DNA of 58,892 bases, from positions 1 through 58,892 of the forward strand of contig DATBJR010000113.1 of NCBI GenBank assembly GCA_036556325.1. The letters are read 5' to 3'. Below the pieces are notes generated by a model, which saw only the letters and a list, made by a program, of their open reading frames with translations, ran no database searches and was not told where the DNA came from. This document shows, in pieces, positions 7,709 through 14,770 of this stretch (positions within the stretch are counted from its first letter, which is position 1; each line of letters begins with the position of its first letter). Both the position numbers and the translations under genes were made by a program. This stretch comes from DASSCW01 sp036556325 (GTDB lineage Bacteria; Chloroflexota; Limnocylindria; QHBO01).

Positions 7709-8863
7709 CTACACGCGGCCCTTCGGAACGGTATGCCAGTAGGTCTTGTTGAACACCAGCTTGCCAAGATGCCAGAGCCGATTCGGCTTCGGCGGCTGCG
7801 GCGGGTGCTGGTAGTCGAACTGCAGCAGCGTGCCCTTGCCATCGCCGACCTCGAAGAAGCACATCACCCGGCCCTCGTAGGCGGCATGCTTGCCGGACGG
7901 CTCCCGGCCCTGCACCGCGGCAGCGATCCGCTCCGCGACCACCGGCGCCTCGAAGTGCGCGGTCGACCCGGCCTTGGAGAGCGGCAGGTCCGTGGCATCG
8001 CCCAGGGCGTAGACGTTGGCTCGTCCGCCGACCTGCAGGGTGTGAGGATCAGTCGGCAGCCAGCCGGCGCCAGTGGCCAGGCCGGAGTCGACCAGGAACT
8101 GCGCGCCGCGGTGCGGCGGCACCAGGATGAGCAGGTCGTACCGCAGCTCCTCGCCCTCCAGCGACTCGACGACGTGGCGCGTCGCGTCGAGCGTCTCGAC
8201 ATTGAAGAACGTGTGCAGCTCGATGCCCTTCTCGGCCAGGATCGGCGTCGCCATCTCGGAGACGGACTCGATGGTGAACGCCCGACCGATGGGGCTGCAG
8301 TAGTGGATCTCGGACCGATCGCGCAATCCGCGCTGCCGGAGCTCGTGATCGATCAGGAACGCGACCTCCAGCGGGGCCGGCGGGCACTTGTAGGGCATGC
8401 CGGCGATGCCGATCACGATCCGGCCGCCCGCGAACCGATCCAGCGCCTGCCGCAGGCGCAGCGCGGCGTCGGCACCGTAGAAGTGGTACGCCTCCTCCGC
8501 GAACCCGGGGATCTCCTCCGGCACGATCCGCGATCCGGAGGCCAGCACCAGCTGGTCGTACCCGAGGTGGCGGCCGTCATCCAGCTCCACGCGCCCGCTC
8601 CCCGCGTCGACGCGTGTCACCCGGCCGATCTCCAGCGCCACGCGACGATCGAGCAGCGAGCGCTCCGTCCGTCGCAGCGCTTCCTCCCGCTCGTGCCCCA
8701 TGGCGATGTACATGAAGCCGGGCTGGTAGACGTGCTCGCCGTGGTCATCGATTACGGTGACCGTGGCCTCGCGGCGGTCGATCTCGCTGCGCAGCTTGCG
8801 CGCGAGCAGGTTCGCGACGAGGGTGCCGCCCACGCCCCCGCCGATGACGACGATCCGTTGCAT
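7709..8863 (-). CDS. FAD/NAD(P)-binding oxidoreductase, sulfide:quinone oxidoreductase-like
   Basis: 384 residues. The N-terminal FAD motif VVIGGGVGGTLVANLL is followed by HVYQPGFMYIAMG, characteristic of the SQR/flavocytochrome c sulfide dehydrogenase family. Two cysteines in family positions are visible, in YKCPPAPLE (near 158) and GRVMCFFEVGDG (near 334); these can form the disulfide that accepts sulfide. The N-terminal third cysteine of some SQRs is not seen. The C-terminus (LWHLGKLVFNKTYWH) looks like a membrane-anchoring amphipathic tail. It is the last gene of a tusA/dsrE operon, so it probably produces or handles persulfide sulfur passed to those carriers. Confidence 0.86.
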   Translation of the reverse strand: MQRIVVIGGGVGGTLVANLLARKLRSEIDRREATVTVIDDHGEHVYQPGFMYIAMGHEREEALRRTERSLLDRRVALEIGRVTRVDAGSGRVELDDGRHLGYDQLVLASGSRIVPEEIPGFAEEAYHFYGADAALRLRQALDRFAGGRIVIGIAGMPYKCPPAPLEVAFLIDHELRQRGLRDRSEIHYCSPIGRAFTIESVSEMATPILAEKGIELHTFFNVETLDATRHVVESLEGEELRYDLLILVPPHRGAQFLVDSGLATGAGWLPTDPHTLQVGGRANVYALGDATDLPLSKAGSTAHFEAPVVAERIAAAVQGREPSGKHAAYEGRVMCFFEVGDGKGTLLQFDYQHPPQPPKPNRLWHLGKLVFNKTYWHTVPKGRV

Positions 8864-8888
8864 CGGTCAGTCCTTCACAAACGCGCCT

Positions 8889-9134
8889 TCAGCGCTGCTT
8901 CTCGACGATGATCTCGTCGTAGCCCTCGCGGGTCTCGATGCCGACCAGCCGATGGCCGGCCTTCTCGACCCACTTGGGGATGTCCAGCCGCGAGCCGGCA
9001 TCCGTGGACCACACGGCCAGGACGTCACCGACCTGGCCCTCCCGAATCCCGCGGATGAGCTCCATCAACGGACCAGGGCAATACGAGCCGCGGGCATCGA
9101 TCGTCCGCGTCACGGGGACCTCGATCACCTGCAT
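8889..9134 (-). CDS. TusA-family sulfurtransferase (first of two)
   Basis: 81 residues. The TusA motif is TIDARGSYCPGPLMELI with the persulfide-carrying Cys at position 19; the CPGP form is typical. The protein is a small cytosolic sulfur carrier passing sulfane sulfur between partners. A GGAAGG ribosome-binding site precedes the ATG. It sits between the DsrE2-like protein and the SQR-like flavoprotein. A second tusA copy lies two genes upstream and differs strongly in sequence, so the two probably have different partners. Confidence 0.9.
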   Translation of the reverse strand: MQVIEVPVTRTIDARGSYCPGPLMELIRGIREGQVGDVLAVWSTDAGSRLDIPKWVEKAGHRLVGIETREGYDEIIVEKQR

Positions 9135-9164
9135 GATCGACCCTTCCTTTCAGTCACATCTCGA

Positions 9165-9752
9165 TCAGATGAAGAGGGGTGTCGCGCCGCTGGCGATGAT
9201 CTCGAGCACCGTCGCCACGCCGACCGGCTCCTCGACTCCGTCGATCAGGTCCTCGCGCCGAATCCCCATCATGTCCATGCTCATCTGGCACGGAATGAGG
9301 TGGACGCCCATGGCCTGAGCCATCTCGAGCAGCTCTCGCGGCTCGGCGACGCCGTTCTTCTTGGCGAGCTTCTTCATCATCCACGGGCCCATGCCCAGGA
9401 AGTTGAACTTGCTGGTCTTGGCGTGGTCGATGCCCGGCCGGTTCATGACGGCCAGCATCCGCTGCATCCAGTTGGTGCCGGTGATCCGGACGCCGGGCTT
9501 CACCAGCGGGAAGAAGCCCCAGAAGGTGAAGAAGACGTTCACGTTCCAGCCGCTGGCCGCGGCGCCCGATGCCAGGATGGTGGTCGCCCACATCCGCTCC
9601 AGGTCACCGCTCTCGCAGATGATCAGCAGCTCGTTGGTCTTGGCCGGGACCGCCGTGTCGGGCTCGGTCTCCACGAGCGTGTCGGGATCATCCAGGCCCT
9701 CGAGCAGCGAGGGCGGGAGCATGGCCCTGGGCGGGGTGATGGTTGCGGTCAT
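9165..9752 (-). CDS. DsrE2-like (DsrE/F/DrsH family) protein
   Basis: 195 residues. The core ELLIICESGDLERMWATTIL and the downstream HLIPCQMSMDMMGI place it in the DsrE2 branch; Cys near 156 is the expected persulfide-binding residue. FFTFWGFFPL is a hydrophobic stretch that in DsrE2A proteins may be a membrane segment. DsrE2 proteins commonly accompany tusA and rhodanese genes and relay sulfane sulfur. GTGAGG precedes the ATG. It is flanked on both sides by tusA-like genes. Confidence 0.88.
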   Translation of the reverse strand: MTATITPPRAMLPPSLLEGLDDPDTLVETEPDTAVPAKTNELLIICESGDLERMWATTILASGAAASGWNVNVFFTFWGFFPLVKPGVRITGTNWMQRMLAVMNRPGIDHAKTSKFNFLGMGPWMMKKLAKKNGVAEPRELLEMAQAMGVHLIPCQMSMDMMGIRREDLIDGVEEPVGVATVLEIIASGATPLFI

Positions 9753-9762
9753 CTCGATTGCC

Positions 9763-9999
9763 TCACTTTCGGATCAGCACGAAGCGGTACACGCCATCGG
9801 TCACGCTGCTGTTCAGCAGCCGATGGCCCGTCGTGCGGCTCCAGGCCGTGAAGTCCTTGACCGAGCCAGGGTCGGTGGCGAGCACCTCGACCAGGCTGCC
9901 GCTCGGCAGATCCTTCACGGCCATGGCGGTGCGAACGATCGGCAGGGGGCAGGAGAGGCCCCGGGCGTCGACGCGATGGGCGATTTCGGTGGATGTCAT
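9763..9999 (-). CDS. TusA-family sulfurtransferase (second copy)
   Basis: 78 residues with the motif RVDARGLSCPLPIVRTA; Cys17 is the sulfur-carrying residue in the CPLP form. It is preceded by a good GGAGG ribosome-binding site 9 bases before the ATG. It is 10 bases upstream of the dsrE2-like gene and 29 bases downstream of the dsrE-like gene, so the three are surely co-transcribed. Confidence 0.9.
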   Translation of the reverse strand: MTSTEIAHRVDARGLSCPLPIVRTAMAVKDLPSGSLVEVLATDPGSVKDFTAWSRTTGHRLLNSSVTDGVYRFVLIRK

Positions 10000-10028
10000 C
10001 GGTTCGTGCCTCCGTTGGGCGATCGGTG

Positions 10029-10442
10029 TCAGATGAAGACCACCGGCCCTTCGCCGGCAGCCATCCAGAAGGCGGCCACCCCTTCCACACCGTCGACCAG
10101 GCGATCCAGGTCGTCGGGGGTGATGGCCAGCAGATCCATCGACAGTGAGCAGGCTTGGATATCCACCTCGCCAAGGTCCTTGGCGTCGCGCAGGATCTGG
10201 GACCAGTGCTGCTGGCCCGCAGCGTTCAGCGCGGTCACGGCGGCTCGCCCGGCTTCGCCGGCTTCGGCAGCCAGGCCGTGGTCGGCGGTGACGCGATCGG
10301 CGCGAAACGCGTCGAGCGCCCAGTACTGCAGGAAGATGTGCACCGGCCTGCCGAGCGCCGCCGCGCCGGCGGTCATCACCGCGGCCGACTGCAGCTTGTC
10401 GTCGGTGCCTGAGAAGAGCACGAGCGAAAGCGGCTGTTCCAT
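10029..10442 (-). CDS. DsrE-family protein
   Basis: 137 residues. MEQPLSLVLFSGTDDKLQSAAVM is the DsrE-like nucleotide-fold opening, and Cys near 97 in VDIQACSLSMDLL matches the persulfide-binding position of the family. It begins 2 bases after the ArsR stop, with GGAG in the end of that gene serving as ribosome-binding site. It probably relays sulfur with the neighbouring TusA proteins. Confidence 0.84.
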   Translation of the reverse strand: MEQPLSLVLFSGTDDKLQSAAVMTAGAAALGRPVHIFLQYWALDAFRADRVTADHGLAAEAGEAGRAAVTALNAAGQQHWSQILRDAKDLGEVDIQACSLSMDLLAITPDDLDRLVDGVEGVAAFWMAAGEGPVVFI

Positions 10443-10444
10443 CC

Positions 10445-10798
10445 CTAGCTCCTGACTGGAAGCGGAGCTTCCATGCGTGCCGGGCCCGCCCCGATCGAGG
10501 CGGTGGCCAGGCTCATCAAGCGTCGCTGCATCGCCTGCCGCATCAGCGCGCAGGCGCGGATCACGTCCGGGTCGGCCAGGCGATAGCGGATCTCGCGACC
10601 CTGGCGCTCGGCGATGACGAGCCCACTGGCGCGCATCAGCGCCAGGTGCTGCGACACGTTTGGCTGGCTCAGCCCAAGCCGATGCGCCAGCTGGCCCACG
10701 TTCGACGGCGCCACCGCCAGCGCGTGCAGGATCTCCAGGCGTCGCGGGTGGGCGAGCGTCCGCAGCGTGTCGGCCTGCAGCTCGTAGAGTCGATCCAT
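10445..10798 (-). CDS. ArsR-family winged-helix regulator of the sulfur operon
   Basis: 117 residues. The helix-turn-helix is LAHRLGLSQPNVSQHLALMRASGL, followed by the wing ERQGREIRYRL. The start chosen is the ATG at 10798 (MDRLYELQADTLRTLAHPRR), which gives normal family spacing. An in-frame ATG at 10831 would add 11 residues including a second cysteine. One cysteine lies in the C-terminal helix (IRACALM). Persulfide-sensing ArsR proteins (SqrR/BigR) use a cysteine pair, so which start is real bears on whether this protein could sense sulfane sulfur that way. As first gene of the operon it probably autoregulates it. Confidence 0.85.
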   Translation of the reverse strand: MDRLYELQADTLRTLAHPRRLEILHALAVAPSNVGQLAHRLGLSQPNVSQHLALMRASGLVIAERQGREIRYRLADPDVIRACALMRQAMQRRLMSLATASIGAGPARMEAPLPVRS

Positions 10799-10808
10799 GG
10801 CCCAAGCC

Positions 10809-10830
10809 TGCGCACATGCAGAGATGCGCA
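10809..10830. promoter_or_regulatory. Candidate ArsR operator: paired TGCGCA
   Basis: The palindromic hexamer TGCGCA occurs at 10809-10814 and 10825-10830, spaced 16 bases start to start, immediately upstream of the chosen arsR start. The position suits autoregulation. If translation begins at 10831 instead, the sites lie inside the gene. No experimental support. Confidence 0.3.
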
Positions 10831-10893
10831 TCAGTGCCGAGGGTCGTGCCCGGCCGAGCCGAATGGCCCGCCCGGGCAGGGACAGTCAGCGCG

Positions 10894-12573
10894 TCAGGCC
10901 TGCTCCACGCTCAGCGGCAGCCAGATGGTGAAGGTGGATCCGTGACCCAGCCGGCTCTGCACCTGGATCCGGCCACCCATCAGCTCGACCAGGGTGCGCG
11001 AGCCGGAGAGGCCCAGCCCGGTGCCCGCCACGCTGCCGGTGTTCGTCCCACGGAACATGGGGGTGAAGATGCGCGGGATCTCCCTGGGCGCGATGCCGAT
11101 GCCATGGTCGGTGACCGCCACGCTGCCGTGCGTCCCGTCCGCGGTGATCTTCACGTCAATCGACCCGCCGTCGGGGCTGTACTTGATGGCGTTGCCCAAG
11201 AGGTTGTCCAGCACACGGCCGAGCCGCGAGGCGTCCCAGTTGCCGGTCACCTCGGAGACGTTGGCGCTGACCTTGAAGGCGTGCCGTTCGTCGGCGGAGC
11301 TGGCGTGCTCGCGAACGCGCTCGTTGACCAGCGCCACCAGGTCGGTGGGCTCCAGCTGCAGCGGGACCTTGCGCCCGCCGCGCAGCAGGCTGACGTCCAT
11401 GAGCTCCGAGACGAGCCCGGTGAGCCGGTTTGCGCTCTCGTCGATGTCGGTCAGCCAGCGGTGCAGCGGCGCGACGTCGGCGGGGTCGTTGCCGAGGTGG
11501 CGCAGCGCCAGCTGCGCGTAGCCGCGGACGGCGGCGAGTGGGGTCCGCATGTCGTGCGAGGCGATGGCCAGGAACTCGTCCCGTTGCCGAAGCGCCTCGT
11601 TGGCCTCTGACATGAGCTTCGCCGCATCGATGGCGCTGCCCGCCCGGCGGCCCAGCTCCTTGACGAGCGCGATCTCCTCGAGCGTGAACGGATCGGCCGT
11701 GCGGCCGTTCGCCACCGACAGCGCCCCCAGCACACGCCCGCGCGCGGTCAGCGGCACGATCAGGACCTCCCGCAGATCGAGCTGGCGGATGAGCGCCAGC
11801 TGTTCCGGGTCGCGGGCCACGTCCTGGAGCATCTCGTCGGTGACCTCGGTGTGCAACGGGGTGCCGGTGTCGATCACCTGGCGTGCGGCACTCGGACTGG
11901 CAGGATCCGGAGGCCATCGGCGTTGGATCTCCTCGGCCAGCGCCATGCCGGCGGGATCGGCGTGCGCCAGGGCGACCCGGTGGACCTGGTCCATGTCTTC
12001 GAGCACGTCGACCGCGCACCAGTCGGCCAGTGCCGGCACGGAAAGGTTCGCGATCCGGGTCAGCGTCTCGTTGTAGTCGAGCGATTCGCCGAGCGCCGCG
12101 CTCGCCTCGGACAGGAAGGCCAGGCGCAGCTCGACCTGCTTGATGGCGGTGATGTCCTGGAACGAGGTCACCACCAGGTCCCGGTCGGGCGTCTCACCGG
12201 GCAGCAGCCGCGCGCGGACCATCGACCAGCGGTCGCGCAGCGAGCCCTTGCTGCGGAACCGGACGACCATCTCGGGAGCCGGATCGCCCTCGAAGGCTCG
12301 GCGCGTGGGAAGCGTGCTCAGGTCGAGCGAGCGGCCGCCTTCATCGAGCAAGTCAAAGCCGCCGGTCACCGCTGGCGAGGGCTGGCCGATGAGCTCCGAT
12401 GCGTCGGTGCGGCCCATGAGGGCGGCCGCCGCAGCGTTGGCGAAGATGATCGTGCCTGACCGATCCAGCACCGTCACCCCGTCGGCGATGGTGCCGAAGA
12501 TGGCCGGCAGCTGGTGCTCCAGCTCGGCGTACGGATCGCGTTCCGTCCGCGCCGGTTCGGTCAATGGCGGCAC
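10894..12573 (-). CDS. PAS-GAF sensor histidine kinase
   Basis: 559 residues, no membrane segment evident. A PAS domain (about 20-150, LPAIFGTIADGVTVLDRSGTI) is followed by a GAF domain (about 165-310), a HisKA dimerisation helix with the phospho-acceptor in IASHDMRTPLAAVRG (near 345) and an HATPase domain with the N box LLGNAIKYSPDGG and GTGLGLSGSR. The start is GTG at 12573, overlapping the end of the response regulator gene by 13 bases; the frame upstream of it lacks domain resemblance. A cytosolic sensor paired with the adjacent receiver protein; the signal is unknown. Confidence 0.9.
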   Translation of the reverse strand: MPPLTEPARTERDPYAELEHQLPAIFGTIADGVTVLDRSGTIIFANAAAAALMGRTDASELIGQPSPAVTGGFDLLDEGGRSLDLSTLPTRRAFEGDPAPEMVVRFRSKGSLRDRWSMVRARLLPGETPDRDLVVTSFQDITAIKQVELRLAFLSEASAALGESLDYNETLTRIANLSVPALADWCAVDVLEDMDQVHRVALAHADPAGMALAEEIQRRWPPDPASPSAARQVIDTGTPLHTEVTDEMLQDVARDPEQLALIRQLDLREVLIVPLTARGRVLGALSVANGRTADPFTLEEIALVKELGRRAGSAIDAAKLMSEANEALRQRDEFLAIASHDMRTPLAAVRGYAQLALRHLGNDPADVAPLHRWLTDIDESANRLTGLVSELMDVSLLRGGRKVPLQLEPTDLVALVNERVREHASSADERHAFKVSANVSEVTGNWDASRLGRVLDNLLGNAIKYSPDGGSIDVKITADGTHGSVAVTDHGIGIAPREIPRIFTPMFRGTNTGSVAGTGLGLSGSRTLVELMGGRIQVQSRLGHGSTFTIWLPLSVEQA

Positions 12574-12935
12574 AGCGTCCGCGTCTGGTCGTCCAGCCGC
12601 GCCAGGTCGAACGGCTTCTGGAGCCAACCATCTGCGCCGATCTCGGCAGCCTCCTGATCGATCCGAAAGTGCGCGGCGACGACCACGACCTTGACCGCGC
12701 GGTATCGCTCGTCGGCCCGCAGCCGCCGGCTGAACTCCCACCCGTCCATGCCCGGCATCCGGAGATCCAGGAAGACCACGCACGGACGCCAGCCGTTGGA
12801 CAAGGCGTCGAGCCCTGCGGCGCCGTCCGACGCGCTACGGACGTCATGTCCGAAGCCCCGCAGCGCACCCGCATAGATCTCGCGGAGCGCCGGGTCATCT
12901 TCAACTACCAGGACACGGTGCTCGTCAGGATCCAC
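12561..12935 (-). CDS. Single-domain response regulator (receiver)
   Basis: 124 residues: RVLVVEDDPALREIYAG with the acidic pocket, the phosphorylated Asp in CVVFLDLRMPGMDGWE and the conserved Lys in DGWLQKPFD. There is no output domain, so it probably signals by protein contact or acts in a phosphorelay. The start taken is GTG at 12935; the frame remains open to 13052 but the extra residues are low-complexity and unlike the family. It is translationally coupled to the histidine kinase that follows. Confidence 0.88.
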   Translation of the reverse strand: MDPDEHRVLVVEDDPALREIYAGALRGFGHDVRSASDGAAGLDALSNGWRPCVVFLDLRMPGMDGWEFSRRLRADERYRAVKVVVVAAHFRIDQEAAEIGADGWLQKPFDLARLDDQTRTLCRH

Positions 12936-13063
12936 GCGCGGCTCACTAGCTGCACCATCGGCGGAGGACGTCTGCACCGCCGACCGGTGTGAGCCGCCGG
13001 TGCTGCACGAATCATGCCGTCGCAGGCGAGCAAGCGCTTGCCGGATCCACACGTCGGTCGAAT

Positions 13064-13138
13064 TGGCTGGGGCGGAAGGATTCGAACCTTCGATCTCCTG
13101 ATCCAGAGTCAGGCGCCTTACCGCTTGGCCACACCCCA
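13064..13138 (-). tRNA. tRNA-Gln (anticodon CUG)
   Basis: A complete cloverleaf can be read on the minus strand: acceptor TGGGGTG pairs with CGCCCCA, the anticodon stem CCTGA/TCAGG encloses the loop CTCTGGA with anticodon CTG, and the T arm contains GGTTCGAATCC. The CCA end is encoded (13064-13066). CUG reads CAG, the favoured Gln codon in this GC-rich sequence. Confidence 0.95.
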
Positions 13139-13151
13139 GCGAGGCCGCTCG

Positions 13152-13157
13152 ATTTTA
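13152..13157 (-). promoter_or_regulatory. -10 hexamer TAAAAT of tRNA-Gln
   Basis: TAAAAT lies 13 bases before the first tRNA base, conspicuous in a very GC-rich region and well placed for a promoter with a short 5' leader. Confidence 0.55.
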
Positions 13158-13280
13158 CCAGCCCGATGCGACCGCCTCCGTCCCGGGCCACCGGCGAAGG
13201 GACTGGCGGTGCGTGCGCGCACTGACCCGGCAGGCTGCCCCCCGGCCGCCGTTGGTACACGCTCGCAATAGCCCGGTCGG

Positions 13281-13691
13281 ATGCTGTTCGGGCTGCGCGG
13301 GCCGGCATACCGTGCGCTCGTGGTACAGACCGTTCAATCCAAGGACTGGCGGCGATACGGCTTCGGCGGCCCGCCGGAGCCGTGGACCCACGATGCCCAC
13401 CGGGACCTCGATCGGCTCACGACGAGCTACTACCTGGAGATCCTGGAAGCGCGTCGGGAGCTGCTGGCCTCGGATCCCGATCCTGAGCTGAAGCACCGGA
13501 TCGAGGAGCTGTTCATGACCGCCACCCGGCACAAGCACGAGATCGACTACACGCTGCGCCACTGGGCCACGCCGGTGGAGCGGGCGCGGGTCAGTGATCG
13601 GCTCGGGTCGCTGATGCGCATCAGCCGGCGCCTGAAGTCCATGATCAATCCCCGTGGCGACGGAGACGACTACCTGCCCGACGCGGCCTGA
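13281..13691 (+). CDS. Conserved-looking hypothetical protein
   Basis: 136 residues, not recognised. It is charged and mainly helical with no signal peptide or membrane segment. Two likely helical regions are visible (LTTSYYLEILEARRELL and ELKHRIEELFMTATRHKHEIDYTLRHW), followed by a basic segment RLGSLMRISRRLKSM. The start is uncertain: ATG at 13281 has no good ribosome-binding site, and a GTG shortly downstream would remove about 13 residues. It has its own short intergenic regions on both sides and is transcribed towards the threonine dehydratase-like gene. Confidence 0.55.
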   Translation: MLFGLRGPAYRALVVQTVQSKDWRRYGFGGPPEPWTHDAHRDLDRLTTSYYLEILEARRELLASDPDPELKHRIEELFMTATRHKHEIDYTLRHWATPVERARVSDRLGSLMRISRRLKSMINPRGDGDDYLPDAA

Positions 13692-13777
13692 CTCCGACGC
13701 CACAACGCTGGCTTTCACTGAGCGCGTGGCCGGGCGCGCGAGCAGCTTGTGCCCATCGCCGCGCGGCACCCTGCCCG

Positions 13778-13783
13778 TATGCT
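13778..13783 (+). promoter_or_regulatory. -10 hexamer TATGCT of the threonine dehydratase-like gene
   Basis: Ends 9 bases before the ATG at 13793; fits a leaderless transcript. Confidence 0.5.
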
Positions 13784-13792
13784 GGCCGCTCC

Positions 13793-14770
13793 ATGGCCCG
13801 CTTCCCGACCGTTGCTGACGTCCTGGCGGCTGCGCAGCGCCTCCGCGGCGTGGCCGTGCACACGCCGCTCGAGCCGTCCCCCAGGCTCGCCGATGAGAGC
13901 GGCGCCGCCGAGGTCCGGCTGAAGCTGGAGCTGCTCCAGCCCACCGGCGCCTTCAAGCTGCGTGGCGCCGAGAACAAAGTGGCGCTGCTGGCGTCGGAGG
14001 ATGGAAGGCAACGGCTGGTGGCGGCGTCGACCGGCAACCACGGCATCGCCGTCGCGGCCGCCGCGGCACGGCACGGCATGCGCCTCACCGTGCTGGTGCC
14101 CGCCTCCGTCTCACCGGCCAAGCTGGAGCGGCTGCGGGCCCTGGAGTCGGACAGCATCCTGATCGAGGTCTTCGGCCGCGACCCGGATGACGTGGAGGCG
14201 GAGGCACGGCGACGAGAGAACGAGGGGATCGCGACCTACGTCGCACCGTACAACGACGCCGACGTCGTGGCCGGGGCAGGCACGGTCGGGCTGGAGATCA
14301 CCGAGGACTGGCCCGCCTGCGATGCGATCGTCGTGCCCGTCGGCGGGGCGGGCCTGATCTCGGGCATCGGGCTGTGGGCCAAGGCGGTCCGCCCGGGCCT
14401 GCGCCTGGTCGGGGTCCAGCCGGCCGCTTCACCACCCCTGTACGCCTACTTCGAGTCGGACTCTCAGAAGCCGATGCCCATCGCCCCGACGCTGGCGGAC
14501 GGCGTTGCCGGCAACATCGAGCGCGGCAGCATCACCTGGAAGATGGCCCGACAGCTCGTCGACGAGGTGGTGCTGGTCGACGAGGCAGGCATCGCCGACG
14601 CCATGCGCTGGCTGGCCGATATCCACCACCTCATCGTGGAGGGCAGCGGCGCGCTGGGCGTGGCGGCGCTGCGGGCACAGCCCGCGGGGCTGGCAGAGCG
14701 GCGGGTGGCGGTGGTGCTCACCGGCCGCAACGTCGACGTGGAGACCTACCGCGGCGTGCTCGACGGATGA
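13793..14770 (+). CDS. Threonine/serine dehydratase-like PLP enzyme
   Basis: 325 residues, fold type II PLP enzyme. The PLP Lys is Lys55 in TGAFKLRGAENK, the substrate-carboxylate loop is ASTGNHGIAVA and the phosphate-binding glycine loop is VGGAGLISG (near 183). There is no C-terminal ACT regulatory domain, so it resembles catabolic-type threonine ammonia-lyases (2-oxobutyrate plus ammonia from threonine) or related small dehydratases/racemases. The TGA overlaps the ATG of the following ABC-F gene (ATGA). A leaderless-type -10 box precedes it. Confidence 0.87.
   Translation: MARFPTVADVLAAAQRLRGVAVHTPLEPSPRLADESGAAEVRLKLELLQPTGAFKLRGAENKVALLASEDGRQRLVAASTGNHGIAVAAAAARHGMRLTVLVPASVSPAKLERLRALESDSILIEVFGRDPDDVEAEARRRENEGIATYVAPYNDADVVAGAGTVGLEITEDWPACDAIVVPVGGAGLISGIGLWAKAVRPGLRLVGVQPAASPPLYAYFESDSQKPMPIAPTLADGVAGNIERGSITWKMARQLVDEVVLVDEAGIADAMRWLADIHHLIVEGSGALGVAALRAQPAGLAERRVAVVLTGRNVDVETYRGVLDG

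Noticed and set aside
6569..8911. A 780-residue open frame on the plus strand
   Set aside because: It is antisense to the P-type ATPase and the SQR-like gene and is a GC-rich, Arg/Gln/His-rich shadow with no domain.
13064..13138. tRNA-Gln as the edge of an integrated element
   Set aside because: No integrase, repeat of the tRNA 3' end, or change in gene character is seen on either side.
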